Below the pieces are notes generated by a model. The model was not told the DNA's origin and ran no database searches. It worked only from the letters and a program-made list of their open reading frames with translations. DNA of 64,000 nt from Amycolatopsis dendrobii (GTDB lineage Bacteria > Actinomycetota > Actinomycetes > Mycobacteriales > Pseudonocardiaceae), in contig NZ_JACGZW010000021.1 in assembly GCF_014145675.1 (NCBI RefSeq), positions 49,189-113,188 of the forward strand, written 5' to 3'. Positions 24,230 through 32,759 of this stretch are shown piece by piece; the first letter of the stretch is position 1, and each line of letters opens with the position of its first letter. Both the position numbers and the translations under genes were made by a program.

Positions 24230-25620
24230 CGGTCCTTCTCGCTGGTGGAAACTCCGAGCGCGGCCAGCTTCGGCGCGAGCAGGTCCGCGTCGCCGACCAC
24301 GACGCCGGTGAACCGGCCCGGCGCGAAGAATTCCGCCGCGGCTTCGGCGACCTGGTCCGCGGTGACCGCCGCGAGCCGCTCCGGGTGGCTTTGCAGCCAT
24401 TCGATGCCGAGACCGTTCGACGCCAGTGCCATCAGCTGTCCGGCGAGCCCGCCCTGCGAGGACGTGCCGGTGACGAGCGAGCCCATCGCGTACTGCCGCA
24501 CCGATTCGACCTCTTCGGCGGTCGGCGGCACGGTGCCGAGCCGGAACAGCTCGTAGCGGGTTTCCAGGTACGCCGCCGCGGTGACCTCGTTGGCGGTGTC
24601 CGCGTCCACATTGACCACTGCGGTGTCGCCGGTGAACTCGAAGCCCGAGTGCGCGCCGTAGGTGTATCCCTTGTCCTCGCGGATGTTTTCCACCAGCCGC
24701 GAGGAGAAGTACCCGCCGAACGCCAGGTTCGCCAGCTGCAGCGCCGGGTAGCGCGGGTCGACGCGCGGCACCGTCTGCGCGGACAGCCGGATCTGCGACT
24801 GCACCGCGCCGGCACGCGGCACCAGCAGGACGTTGCCGCCGGTCAGCGCGGGCAACGGCGGCAGCACGACAGCCGAACGGTCCGACTTCCAGCCGCCGAG
24901 CGCCCGCTCCAGTTCGGCCGGAACCTCTTGCGGGTCAAGGTCTCCGACCAGCACGAGCACCGCACCGCGCGGAAGCACCGAAGCGGTGTGCAGCGCGCGT
25001 ACCTGCTCGGCAGTCACCTCGGCCACGTCCTCGGCCTGCGGAACCTCGCGGGTGGCCGGGTGGTCGCCGTACCGGTGCTTCTGCAGTGCTTCGCGCGCGA
25101 TGGTGCGCGGTTGCGTCCGCGAGACCGCGATGCGCTCGATCAGCCGCTCCCGCTCGCGCGCGACCTCTGCGTCGCCGTACGTCGCGCCGGTGAGCACGTC
25201 GCCGAGCACGTCCAGCAGCGTCGGCAGGCCGTCGGACAGCGCGGTGCCGCCGAAGTACAGCCGCTCCGGGTCCACGCCCGCGTTGAGGTCGCCGCCGATC
25301 AGCGCGACCTCGGCGTCGATTTCCACCCGGTCGCGCCGCGCGGTGCCGGTGAGCACGGTTTCCGCGAGCACTTCCGCGGTGGCCGCGTGCATCCGGTCCT
25401 CGCCCGCGAACGGGATCCACAGCCGCAGTTCGACCATCGGGACGCTCGCCTTGCGCACCGCGAGCACGCGCAGCCCGTTGGACAGCGTGGTGTCCACATG
25501 GGACAGATCCGCGGCGGCGCGCTGGTGCCCCAGTGCGGGCAGCGGACGCGGTCCGGCGGCGGTGCGGCCGATCTCCTCGGCGCTGCGGTGTGCGGCTTTG
25601 ACCTGTTCAGCCGAGGTCAC
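24226..25620 (-). CDS. M16-family peptidase-like protein lacking the zinc motif
   Basis: A 464-residue member of the M16 (pitrilysin/insulinase) family. The region that should carry HxxEH reads IPFAGEDRMHAATAEVLAET, so no zinc site is present. The C-terminal half keeps the substrate-binding R/Y region FSSRLVENIREDKGYTYGAH. In two-subunit M16B peptidases such a partner completes the chamber with the zinc-bearing subunit, which is the adjacent upstream gene. The GTG start overlaps the TGA of that gene. Confidence 0.92.
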   Translation of the reverse strand: MTSAEQVKAAHRSAEEIGRTAAGPRPLPALGHQRAAADLSHVDTTLSNGLRVLAVRKASVPMVELRLWIPFAGEDRMHAATAEVLAETVLTGTARRDRVEIDAEVALIGGDLNAGVDPERLYFGGTALSDGLPTLLDVLGDVLTGATYGDAEVARERERLIERIAVSRTQPRTIAREALQKHRYGDHPATREVPQAEDVAEVTAEQVRALHTASVLPRGAVLVLVGDLDPQEVPAELERALGGWKSDRSAVVLPPLPALTGGNVLLVPRAGAVQSQIRLSAQTVPRVDPRYPALQLANLAFGGYFSSRLVENIREDKGYTYGAHSGFEFTGDTAVVNVDADTANEVTAAAYLETRYELFRLGTVPPTAEEVESVRQYAMGSLVTGTSSQGGLAGQLMALASNGLGIEWLQSHPERLAAVTADQVAEAAAEFFAPGRFTGVVVGDADLLAPKLAALGVSTSEKDR

Positions 25621-26909
25621 TGTTCCGTCCCTTCGGTGCTTGCGGGCTTCACGACGAGCACGGCGCGCGCGTCCGGGCGCAGCGCCTTCGCCGCCGCCGA
25701 CACAGCCTCGCCGGAGACCGCGGACAACCGGTCGGCGAGCTGGTAGACCAGCGACGCGTCGCCGTAGAGCAGTTCGAACGCGCCGAGCGCCAGCGTGCGC
25801 GACACGAGCCGGTCGTGCTCCGCGTGCAGGCTCGCCGCCCAGCGCGCGGTGACCTTCTTCAGTTCCTGTTCGTCCGGCGGCGTGGACGCGAGCTTCTCCA
25901 GCTCCTCGTCCAGCGCGGCCAGCACGCGCTCGCGCGGCACGTCCGGCGGGTGGATCGCGGTGATGGTGAACGTGTCCGGGTCGCGCGCCTCGAACGGGCC
26001 GAAGAGCCCGGCCCCCGCGCCGACGTCGACCACCAGCGGTTCGACGTGCACCAGCCGCTGCTGCAGCCGCGAGCCGTCACCGTCGGTGAGCACGCCCGCC
26101 AGCACCAGGTACGCGAGGTAGCCGTCGAGGTCGTTGATCGGGTCCGGCATCCGGTAGCCCACCGCCAGCGCGGGCAGCGGCGCGTGCGGGTCGGTGTGCT
26201 CGCCGAGCAGCTGCGTGGTGGGCAGCGGCTCGGAGAACGACGGACGCACCGGAGCCGGCCGGTGCGGAACGTCGCCGAAGTGCTTCTGGACGAGCGCCTT
26301 GGCCTCTTCCACCTCGAAATCGCCCGCGACGGTCAGCACCGCGTTGGCCGGCGAGTAGAAGGTGTCGAAGAAGGCAGCGCAGTCGTCCAGCGTCGCGCCC
26401 TCGAGGTCTTCGAAGGCGCCGTAGCCGTCGTGCGCGTTGGCGAAGGTGGAGTACAGCACCGGCGGCAGCAGGATCCACGGGAATCCGCCGTACGGCCGGT
26501 TGCGCACGTTCAGCCGGATTTCCTCCTTGACGACCTCGATCTGGTTCGCCAGGTTCTCCGCGGTCAGCTTCGGCGCGCGCATCCGGTCGGCCTCGAGGAA
26601 CAGCGCGCGTTCCAGCGCCGCGGCGGGCAGCACCTCGTAGTAGTCGGTGTAGTCCGGGTGCGTGGAACCGTTGAAGGTGCCGCCGCTGGACTGCACGTGC
26701 CGGAAGTGCGCCAGTTTCTCCAGGCTTTCGCTGCCCTGGAACATCAGGTGCTCGAAGAGGTGCGCGAAACCGGTCAACCCCTCCGGCTCGGAACGGAAGC
26801 CCACGTCGTAGTGCACGCTGACCCCGACCACCGGCGCGGTCGGGTCAGGAGCGAGCACCACGCGCAGACCGTTGTCGATCGTGAAACGGAAGAGCTCGGG
26901 ATCGGCCAT
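25617..26909 (-). CDS. M16-family zinc metallopeptidase (catalytic subunit)
   Basis: A 430-residue M16B peptidase with the inverted zinc motif H50-L-F-E-H54 in GFAHLFEHLMF and the third ligand in the VVKEEIRLN helix near residue 129. It probably forms a heterodimer with the downstream M16 protein that lacks the motif and degrades peptides, inside the cell since neither has a signal peptide. The ATG at 26909 has a GGAGG site. It lies 9 bases after the DUF2207 gene. Confidence 0.94.
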   Translation of the reverse strand: MADPELFRFTIDNGLRVVLAPDPTAPVVGVSVHYDVGFRSEPEGLTGFAHLFEHLMFQGSESLEKLAHFRHVQSSGGTFNGSTHPDYTDYYEVLPAAALERALFLEADRMRAPKLTAENLANQIEVVKEEIRLNVRNRPYGGFPWILLPPVLYSTFANAHDGYGAFEDLEGATLDDCAAFFDTFYSPANAVLTVAGDFEVEEAKALVQKHFGDVPHRPAPVRPSFSEPLPTTQLLGEHTDPHAPLPALAVGYRMPDPINDLDGYLAYLVLAGVLTDGDGSRLQQRLVHVEPLVVDVGAGAGLFGPFEARDPDTFTITAIHPPDVPRERVLAALDEELEKLASTPPDEQELKKVTARWAASLHAEHDRLVSRTLALGAFELLYGDASLVYQLADRLSAVSGEAVSAAAKALRPDARAVLVVKPASTEGTEQ

Positions 26910-26918
26910 GCCTCCACC

Positions 26919-28439
26919 CTACGCAGGCGCGGGCGTCTTCGGCTCGTCCGGTCGGAGGTGCCTCGCGCCCTCGAACGCGGCGGTCAGCGCGGCCACGAAT
27001 CCGCTGGTCCGCGCCAACGGCACGGCGTCCTCGCCGGAGCCGCCGTACCAGTACGCCGACAGCGAACAAACGTTAACTAGCCAAGCGTCTGCTTCGCCCA
27101 GCGCGTACGCGTACGGGAGCGCGCGAGAGGCGAGCAGTTCGTCGTCTGGCGCTTCCATTGTCCGAAGCTGTGCGTTAAGGCCGAGAAGGCGGTCTCTGAG
27201 GTCTAGGCCGGCCTTCGTCCGCTCCGGCAAGAGACGTGCGGCTGCCGTCACCGCGATGCCGGTGGCGAGGAGCACCAACCCAAGTTGTGCGTAACCGACG
27301 GTGAAGGCCAGCAGGACAGTGAGGAAGACGCCGTACCCACATAGCCGCGGGCCGATCTTCGACAGTCGCTTCGGGTAGCGCCAGCCGCGACGGACCGTGT
27401 CGGCGACTAGCTCGCGTACGCCTCCTTCGCGGACTTCAGCGAGCGTCGCGGCTTCGCCGGGAACGGCGGCTGCGTACACGGCGCGCTCGAAGGCAGTGAG
27501 GTGTTCGTCGGGCGGGTTGCGGCGTACGAGGACCCAACTGCGCGTGCCGACTTCGCTGACCCATAGGTAGTTACGGACGCATAGGTCGAGCACTGTCGCG
27601 GCTAGGTCGACGGAGCTGACGCGTCCGGTGAGAAGCGGTCCTACGTGTCCGGGGAGCACGCCATCCGGCGACGAGAAGCGGCCGTTGTCGAGGAGTTTGA
27701 CGGCGGTGGCGTGGCCGGGCTGTTGGTCGCGTCGGCGGCGTACGAACACGGTGACGGCACCGGCGATCGCCAGGACGGCGAAGGCCAGCCATGCCCACCA
27801 CACCGGTGCGGTCGCGGCGAAGGGTCCGGCGGGGATGAGCTTCTCGGTCGGCGCGACTGTGCCGCCGGGGAGTTCGGCGGTCAGCTGTACGCGGGAACCG
27901 GGCTGGAGTTTCGGCACCGAGACGCGAGTGAGGCCGGAGTGGTCGATCTGTGCGGCGCCGCAGCGGGTCGTCGAATCGGGCGGACCGGCGAGGCAGCTGA
28001 GCGCGTCCGGGATGGCGGGCGCGGCGAAGGTCGCGCGGACCAGTTCGAGGCGGGTGTCCCAGCCGCCGGCGACGTCCCAGGTCACGTGCTCGACGCCGAG
28101 GCTCGTGCCGACCGCACCGTCCACTGTGTACCGGAGCACGGACGTTCCGCCGCGCAGGTAGAAGGTCACCTGGTCGTTGCCGGATTCGGCGTTGCCCGCG
28201 CCTTCGATGCTGATGTCGCGGATGCCGAGGACGCGGTCGTTGGCGCGCAACGGGATGGTGCGGGTCATCGAGGTGTCGCGCGGGACCGAGACTGCTTCGG
28301 TGACGGAAAGGCTGCCGTCGCGCTGGACTTTCAGGGCTACTTCGACGCTCTGCGGCAGACCGGGCAACGACGGCTGGTCCTGCGCCGCAGCGGGCGTCGC
28401 GCAGAGGAATGGGAGCAACAGCAGGGCGGCGAGTTTCAT
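26919..28439 (-). CDS. DUF2207-domain membrane protein (with signal peptide)
   Basis: A 506-residue predicted membrane protein of the DUF2207 family. It has a signal peptide (KLAALLLLPFLCATPAAAQ), an extracytoplasmic beta-rich domain ending near residue 210, one transmembrane helix (WWAWLAFAVLAIAGAVTVFV), a cytoplasmic region with LAATVLDLCVRNYLWV, two more helices near 370-405, and a tail with WLVNVCSLSAYWYGG. Function unknown; the family is common in bacterial envelopes. Its ATG overlaps the stop of a second DUF2207 gene. Confidence 0.85.
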   Translation of the reverse strand: MKLAALLLLPFLCATPAAAQDQPSLPGLPQSVEVALKVQRDGSLSVTEAVSVPRDTSMTRTIPLRANDRVLGIRDISIEGAGNAESGNDQVTFYLRGGTSVLRYTVDGAVGTSLGVEHVTWDVAGGWDTRLELVRATFAAPAIPDALSCLAGPPDSTTRCGAAQIDHSGLTRVSVPKLQPGSRVQLTAELPGGTVAPTEKLIPAGPFAATAPVWWAWLAFAVLAIAGAVTVFVRRRRDQQPGHATAVKLLDNGRFSSPDGVLPGHVGPLLTGRVSSVDLAATVLDLCVRNYLWVSEVGTRSWVLVRRNPPDEHLTAFERAVYAAAVPGEAATLAEVREGGVRELVADTVRRGWRYPKRLSKIGPRLCGYGVFLTVLLAFTVGYAQLGLVLLATGIAVTAAARLLPERTKAGLDLRDRLLGLNAQLRTMEAPDDELLASRALPYAYALGEADAWLVNVCSLSAYWYGGSGEDAVPLARTSGFVAALTAAFEGARHLRPDEPKTPAPA

Positions 28440-29536
28440 TGCGCGGCCACCGCCGAGCGTCGTTCGGCCATGGCCTGGATCGCGTCGATCTCCGCCGCCA
28501 ACGGAGATTCGGCCCGCACCGTCGGACGCCCCAACGCGCGACCACGGCGGGGGTGAACCAGCGGAGCGGCCAGGGAGGTGGCGATTCCAGCGATCAGGAG
28601 CGCGACGCCGATCAGCGCCTCGCCGACGGTGAAGGCGAGGACGACGGTCGTCACGATGCCCGCAGCGGCCAGGATGAGCCCGGCTCGGCGGACGTGCGGT
28701 TGCTTCGTGGACAGCCAGCCATGGCGATGCGCTTCGGCGTCGAGAAGGGCGCGCAGTTCCGTCTGATCCGGCCGTGCGGCAGCGAGCGGTCCCGGCGGGA
28801 TTGCCGTCTTGACCGCTTGTTCGAACGGCGTGAGCGGATCGGCTTCGCCATGGCTGACCTGACCGTCAGCGATGTGCAGATGCCTGCGGGCGACGAGATC
28901 GAGAACCGTGCCGGTGAGGTCGAGTTCACCACTCCTGGTGCGGCGACGCAGCACAGCGGCACCGATGACCAGGTAGAACGCTAATGCAAGACCACTGAGG
29001 ACAGAAGGAAATCCCGGTGCGAAGGCGGCCAACGGTCCGGTCGGGAGAAACCGGGCGTTCTCCGGCAACGGTCCGGTGTGGACCGCCAGATCGATCCGAT
29101 CCCCTTTGCGCAGCCCGTTCTGTTCGGCATGCGCTCCCCCGCTCCGAAGTTCGGAGAACGTGCACTGCCGAGACGATCCCGGCTGACCGGCGTAACAATC
29201 CGCAGTGGACACTTCCGGTCCGCTGAACGCGGCGGTGACCCGATCGACCGCACGGTCCCAGCCCCCGGTGAGCTGAAACCGGACCTGCCCGGCGGCGACC
29301 GCACCGTCCACTGTGTACTTCACGGTCGCTGGCCCGGTGACAGTGACCGTCGTTCCCTCAGCGGAAGCGGCACCCGAGACGTGCAGCTCGGTGATCGAGT
29401 AAAGCCGGTCCTCGTCGTCGGTGACCGGTACTCGCTCGGCGATGCGGTGAATGGCCGGGGCGTCGGTGACGATGCGCTCGATGACCGTGAGCTGACCGTC
29501 CTGCGCGGTGGTGACGGTGACGTCGTCGGCGAGCAT
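28436..29536 (-). CDS. DUF2207-like paralogue without a visible signal peptide
   Basis: A 366-residue protein similar in layout to its downstream neighbour: an N-terminal domain (YTVDGAVAAGQVRFQLTGGWD resembles YTVDGAVGTSLGVEHVTWDVAGGWD), a helix at about 175-195, a GTVLDLVARRHLHIA segment and two C-terminal helices. The first residues MLADDVTVTTAQDGQL correspond to the mature start of the paralogue, so the signal peptide is missing or the start is wrong. The start is 4 bases after the RDD gene stop with GAGGA upstream. Function unknown. Confidence 0.75.
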   Translation of the reverse strand: MLADDVTVTTAQDGQLTVIERIVTDAPAIHRIAERVPVTDDEDRLYSITELHVSGAASAEGTTVTVTGPATVKYTVDGAVAAGQVRFQLTGGWDRAVDRVTAAFSGPEVSTADCYAGQPGSSRQCTFSELRSGGAHAEQNGLRKGDRIDLAVHTGPLPENARFLPTGPLAAFAPGFPSVLSGLALAFYLVIGAAVLRRRTRSGELDLTGTVLDLVARRHLHIADGQVSHGEADPLTPFEQAVKTAIPPGPLAAARPDQTELRALLDAEAHRHGWLSTKQPHVRRAGLILAAAGIVTTVVLAFTVGEALIGVALLIAGIATSLAAPLVHPRRGRALGRPTVRAESPLAAEIDAIQAMAERRSAVAAQ

Positions 29537-29540
29537 GTCC

Positions 29541-30389
29541 TCAGCTCGGCGGAGTGAAGGGGTTGTCGGACTTCGGCGGAGCCGGAGGCGGAACGGGCGG
29601 CGGCGCGTAGGCGGGCGGACCGTACTGCGTCGGCGCGATCCGGGCGTGGTCGCGATTGCGGCGTTCGGCCAGCACCGCGGTGAGGAAGACCCACGGCGGC
29701 ATCCCGTAGGGCAGCGGCACCCCGATCGCCGCGGAAACCTGCTGCGCCAGGCTGAAGCCGAGCGACGCGGCCGCTTCCGGGCGCAGTTCGTGGTAGCGGC
29801 CGAGATACTGGCGGGAGGCCATGGCGAGGTCGTCGGTGAGGCCGCTGAGGTCGAAGTGCGCGGCCCACGCTTCGAGACCGGGCGGCACCGCGAGAATCGC
29901 CTGCGCGGACTGCGGCACGCGTTCGCGGATCACCAGGGTGCCCGCGAGGTAGTCGCCGACGCGGCGGCCGTTCGACGACGTCAGCGACACGATGACGGCC
30001 ACCGCGCCGAGGAAGCCGAGCGCCCAGAAGTCGACGAAGAAGCCGGCGAGCGCGCGGGTCAGCGCGTGCCGGAAGCTGATCGGACCGCCGTCGAGGCGCA
30101 CCACGCGCAGGCCGAGCGCGAGTTTGCCGAGCGAACGGCCTCGGCTGAGCGTTTCGAACAGCACCGGGTAGCCGATCACGACCAGCACGAACGCGGTCAG
30201 CATCAGCGCGATGGTGAGCGCCGAGTCGAACGACCCCGCGGTCAGCATCAGCGCGACGAGCACGAGCAGCAGCAACGCGGCCTGGACGAGGACGTCCAGC
30301 AGCATCGCGACCGCGCGGCTGGCGAGCTTCGCCACCCGCAGGTCGAGGACGACGGCCTCACCGGTGACGAGATCGGACTCTTCCTGCAC
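29541..30389 (-). CDS. RDD family membrane protein
   Basis: A 282-residue protein with an RDD domain: KLASRAVAMLLDVLVQAALL in helix 1, GYPVLFETLSRGRSLGKLALGLRVVRLDG, then ALAGFFVDFWALGF and GRRVGDYLAGTLVIRER. The C-terminal 120 residues are cytoplasmic and end in a Pro-rich tail (PPPVPPPAPPKSD). RDD proteins are small membrane proteins of unknown or ion-transport-related role. The GTG at 30389 is the first gene of the operon, divergent from the SpoIIM gene. Confidence 0.9.
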   Translation of the reverse strand: MQEESDLVTGEAVVLDLRVAKLASRAVAMLLDVLVQAALLLLVLVALMLTAGSFDSALTIALMLTAFVLVVIGYPVLFETLSRGRSLGKLALGLRVVRLDGGPISFRHALTRALAGFFVDFWALGFLGAVAVIVSLTSSNGRRVGDYLAGTLVIRERVPQSAQAILAVPPGLEAWAAHFDLSGLTDDLAMASRQYLGRYHELRPEAAASLGFSLAQQVSAAIGVPLPYGMPPWVFLTAVLAERRNRDHARIAPTQYGPPAYAPPPVPPPAPPKSDNPFTPPS

Positions 30390-30440
30390 GAGGCCAGCGT
30401 AGAGCGCCTGCCTCTATCCTGGCGGGAGAGGAGGTGGCCG

Positions 30441-31445
30441 GTGGACGTCGACGTGTTCGTCGCGGCGCACAGCGCGGAATGGAACCGGCTCGGCGAGCTC
30501 GCCGGACGGAGCAGGCTGACCGGCCTGGAGGCGGACGAACTGGTCACGCTGTACCAACGCGCGGCGACGCATCTGTCGATGATCCGCTCGACCGCACCCG
30601 ACCCGGCCCTGCTGGCCAGGCTGTCGGCGCTGGTCGCGCGCGGCCGCTCGGCGGTGGCCGGTTCGCACAGCCCGGCGTGGCGCGAGGTCGCGCTCTTCTT
30701 CACCCACCGCTTCCCGGCCGCGGTCTACCTGAGCCGCCGCTGGTGGATCCCGGCCGCGCTGCTGTCGGTCGCGGTGATGGCTGTGCTGGGCGTCTGGATC
30801 GCCGGCGACCCGCAGGTGCGCGCGTCGCTGGTGTCGCCGGACGAGGTGAAGGCGATGACCGCGCCGGGCGGCCAATACGAGACGTACTACTCGAACGGCC
30901 CAGCGGCGTCGTTCGCGGCGAAAGTGTGGACGAACAACGCCTGGGTCGCGGCGACGTGCCTGTTCCTGGGCGTCGCGCTCGGCCTGCCGGTGATCGCCGC
31001 GCTGTGGATGAACTCGCTGAACGCCGGGGTCGCGATCGGCCTGATGTCCTCGGCAGGCCGCGGCGACGTGCTGCTGGGCCTGCTCCTGCCGCACGGTCTG
31101 CTGGAACTGACGGCGGTGTTCATCGCGGCGGGAACCGGGCTGAAACTCGGCTGGACAGTCGTGGATCCGGGCCGACGGTCCCGAAGCGCGGCGCTGGCCG
31201 AGCAGGGCCGGTCAGTGGTGGTGATGGCGCTGGGGCTCGCGTGCGTGCTGCTGGTGTCGGGCGTGATCGAGGCGTTCGTGACGCCGTCGGGGTGGCCGAC
31301 GTGGCTGCGCATCGGCATCGGCGCGGTGGTGGAGCTGCTGTTCCTGACGTACGTGTTCACGCTGGGCCGACGAGCCGCGCTTGGCGGCGAAACAGGCGAT
31401 GTCGACCGGCGCGCCGCCGGAGACGCCCTGCCCGAGGCTGGCTAG
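30441..31445 (+). CDS. Stage II sporulation protein M (SpoIIM/DUF95) family protein
   Basis: A 334-residue membrane protein. The first 90 residues are cytoplasmic and helical (FVAAHSAEWNRLGELAGRSR, ELVTLYQRAATHLSMIRS), followed by five or six helices of the SpoIIM fold with LLPHGLLELTAVFIAAGTGLKLGW, the family signature. Actinobacterial copies sit with RDD, MoxR and DUF58 genes, as here, rather than with sporulation genes. The GTG at 30441 has AGGAGG 6 bases upstream, deciding the start. Confidence 0.92.
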   Translation: MDVDVFVAAHSAEWNRLGELAGRSRLTGLEADELVTLYQRAATHLSMIRSTAPDPALLARLSALVARGRSAVAGSHSPAWREVALFFTHRFPAAVYLSRRWWIPAALLSVAVMAVLGVWIAGDPQVRASLVSPDEVKAMTAPGGQYETYYSNGPAASFAAKVWTNNAWVAATCLFLGVALGLPVIAALWMNSLNAGVAIGLMSSAGRGDVLLGLLLPHGLLELTAVFIAAGTGLKLGWTVVDPGRRSRSAALAEQGRSVVVMALGLACVLLVSGVIEAFVTPSGWPTWLRIGIGAVVELLFLTYVFTLGRRAALGGETGDVDRRAAGDALPEAG

Positions 31446-31447
31446 AA

Positions 31448-31478
31448 GTACGTGAGGGAATCTGCTTCCCTCACGTAC
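31448..31478. terminator. Bidirectional terminator between the SpoIIM and DUF58 genes
   Basis: A perfect 13-bp stem (GTACGTGAGGGAA and its complement) with a 5-base TCTGC loop fills the gap between two convergent genes, 2 bases after one stop and directly at the other. Confidence 0.9.
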
Positions 31479-32759
31479 CTACAACCGGCCCGCCGCCTTC
31501 AGGGCGAGGTAGCGGTCGGCGAGGGCGGGCGGCAGTTCTTCCGGCACCGCGTCCACTACGCCGACCCCGTGCCGGGTCAGCCACGCCACCGAAGACTCCC
31601 GATCCGCCAATGCCCGCTCAGCCGCGGCAGCGTCGTAAACCGCCTCCGCCGATCCCCGCGAGGCCGCCATCTCCGCGACCCGCGGGTCGGCCACCGAAGC
31701 CACCAGCACCTCGTGCCGAGCGGTCAGCGAGCCCAGCACCGGGAACAGCCCCTCCTGCAACGGAGCCGGTTCCAACCCGGTCAACAGCACCACCAAAGCC
31801 CGCCGACGGGTCCGTCGCAGCACCTCCGCCACCATGCCCCGCGCGTCCGTCTCAACCAGGGACGGTTCGATCGTGGCCAAGGCGTTCACCAGAGACGGCG
31901 TCGCAGCGTTCGGCACCGACGCCCGCACTCGCCGGTCGTAAGCCACCAGGTCGACCCGGTCCCCCGCGCGGGAAGCGAGCGCGGCCAGCAAAAGCGCCGC
32001 GTCCATCGCCGCGTCCAGCCGGGGTGCGTCACCGACTCGGCCCGCTGAGACGCGGCCGGTGTCCAGGACCAAAACGACCTGCCGGTCGCGTTCCGGACGC
32101 CACGTCCGCACCATCACGTCGGACGCGCGGGCCGTCGCGCGCCAGTCGATCGACCGCACGTCGTCGCCGATGACGTATTCGCGCAGGGAGTCGAATTCCG
32201 TGCCCTGGCCCCGGATCAGCACCGCGTTGCGACCGTCCAGCTGCTGCAGCCGGGCCAGTCGCGAAGGCAGATGCTTGCGGCTGTGGAACGGCGGCAGCAC
32301 CCGAACCGTCCACGGCACCTCGTGCGAACCCTGCCGCGCGGCCAATCCCAGCGGGCCCACCGCGCGCACGGTCACCCTTGCCGCGATGCGGTCGCCGCGT
32401 CGGGTCGGGAGCAGCGCGGTCGTCAACGCACGCCGTTCGCCGGGCGGAACCGTCAGCGCGTGCCGGTCGTCGGCACCGGCGCTCGGCGGCCAGGCGTCTC
32501 GCAGCGAGCCGCGAACGGTGCGTCCGCCGGGATTCGTGACGGTGAGCGTGACCTCGGCGGGCTCCCCCAGCCGGACGGAAGTGGTGCCGCTGCGCGAAAA
32601 TCGCAGCGCCCGCACACTCCCGGCCAGCACCAGGTCCACGACGACCAGCACCAGCAGCACCGCGACCACGACCGCGACGCCGGTTCCGGACGGGAACAGC
32701 AGCCCGACCACCAGCGCCCCCAGGAGCGCCAGCAGCCCGAGCCGCCCGGTGACTGCCAT
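31479..32759 (-). CDS. DUF58 domain protein, partner of MoxR
   Basis: A 426-residue protein with two N-terminal membrane helices (residues 7-50), a beta-rich region, the DUF58 signature GQGTEFDSLREYVIGDDVRS-IDWRATAR near 190, and a von Willebrand A-like domain with LVLDTGRVSAG. It works with MoxR ATPases, which are thought to act as chaperones for protein complexes or metal insertion. Its ATG directly abuts the stop of the moxR-like gene. It is the last gene of the operon, before a strong terminator. Confidence 0.92.
   Translation of the reverse strand: MAVTGRLGLLALLGALVVGLLFPSGTGVAVVVAVLLVLVVVDLVLAGSVRALRFSRSGTTSVRLGEPAEVTLTVTNPGGRTVRGSLRDAWPPSAGADDRHALTVPPGERRALTTALLPTRRGDRIAARVTVRAVGPLGLAARQGSHEVPWTVRVLPPFHSRKHLPSRLARLQQLDGRNAVLIRGQGTEFDSLREYVIGDDVRSIDWRATARASDVMVRTWRPERDRQVVLVLDTGRVSAGRVGDAPRLDAAMDAALLLAALASRAGDRVDLVAYDRRVRASVPNAATPSLVNALATIEPSLVETDARGMVAEVLRRTRRRALVVLLTGLEPAPLQEGLFPVLGSLTARHEVLVASVADPRVAEMAASRGSAEAVYDAAAAERALADRESSVAWLTRHGVGVVDAVPEELPPALADRYLALKAAGRL

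Noticed and set aside
30441..31445. Sporulation gene cluster
   Set aside because: SpoIIM-family proteins in actinobacteria occur next to RDD and MoxR genes; no other spoII genes are present.
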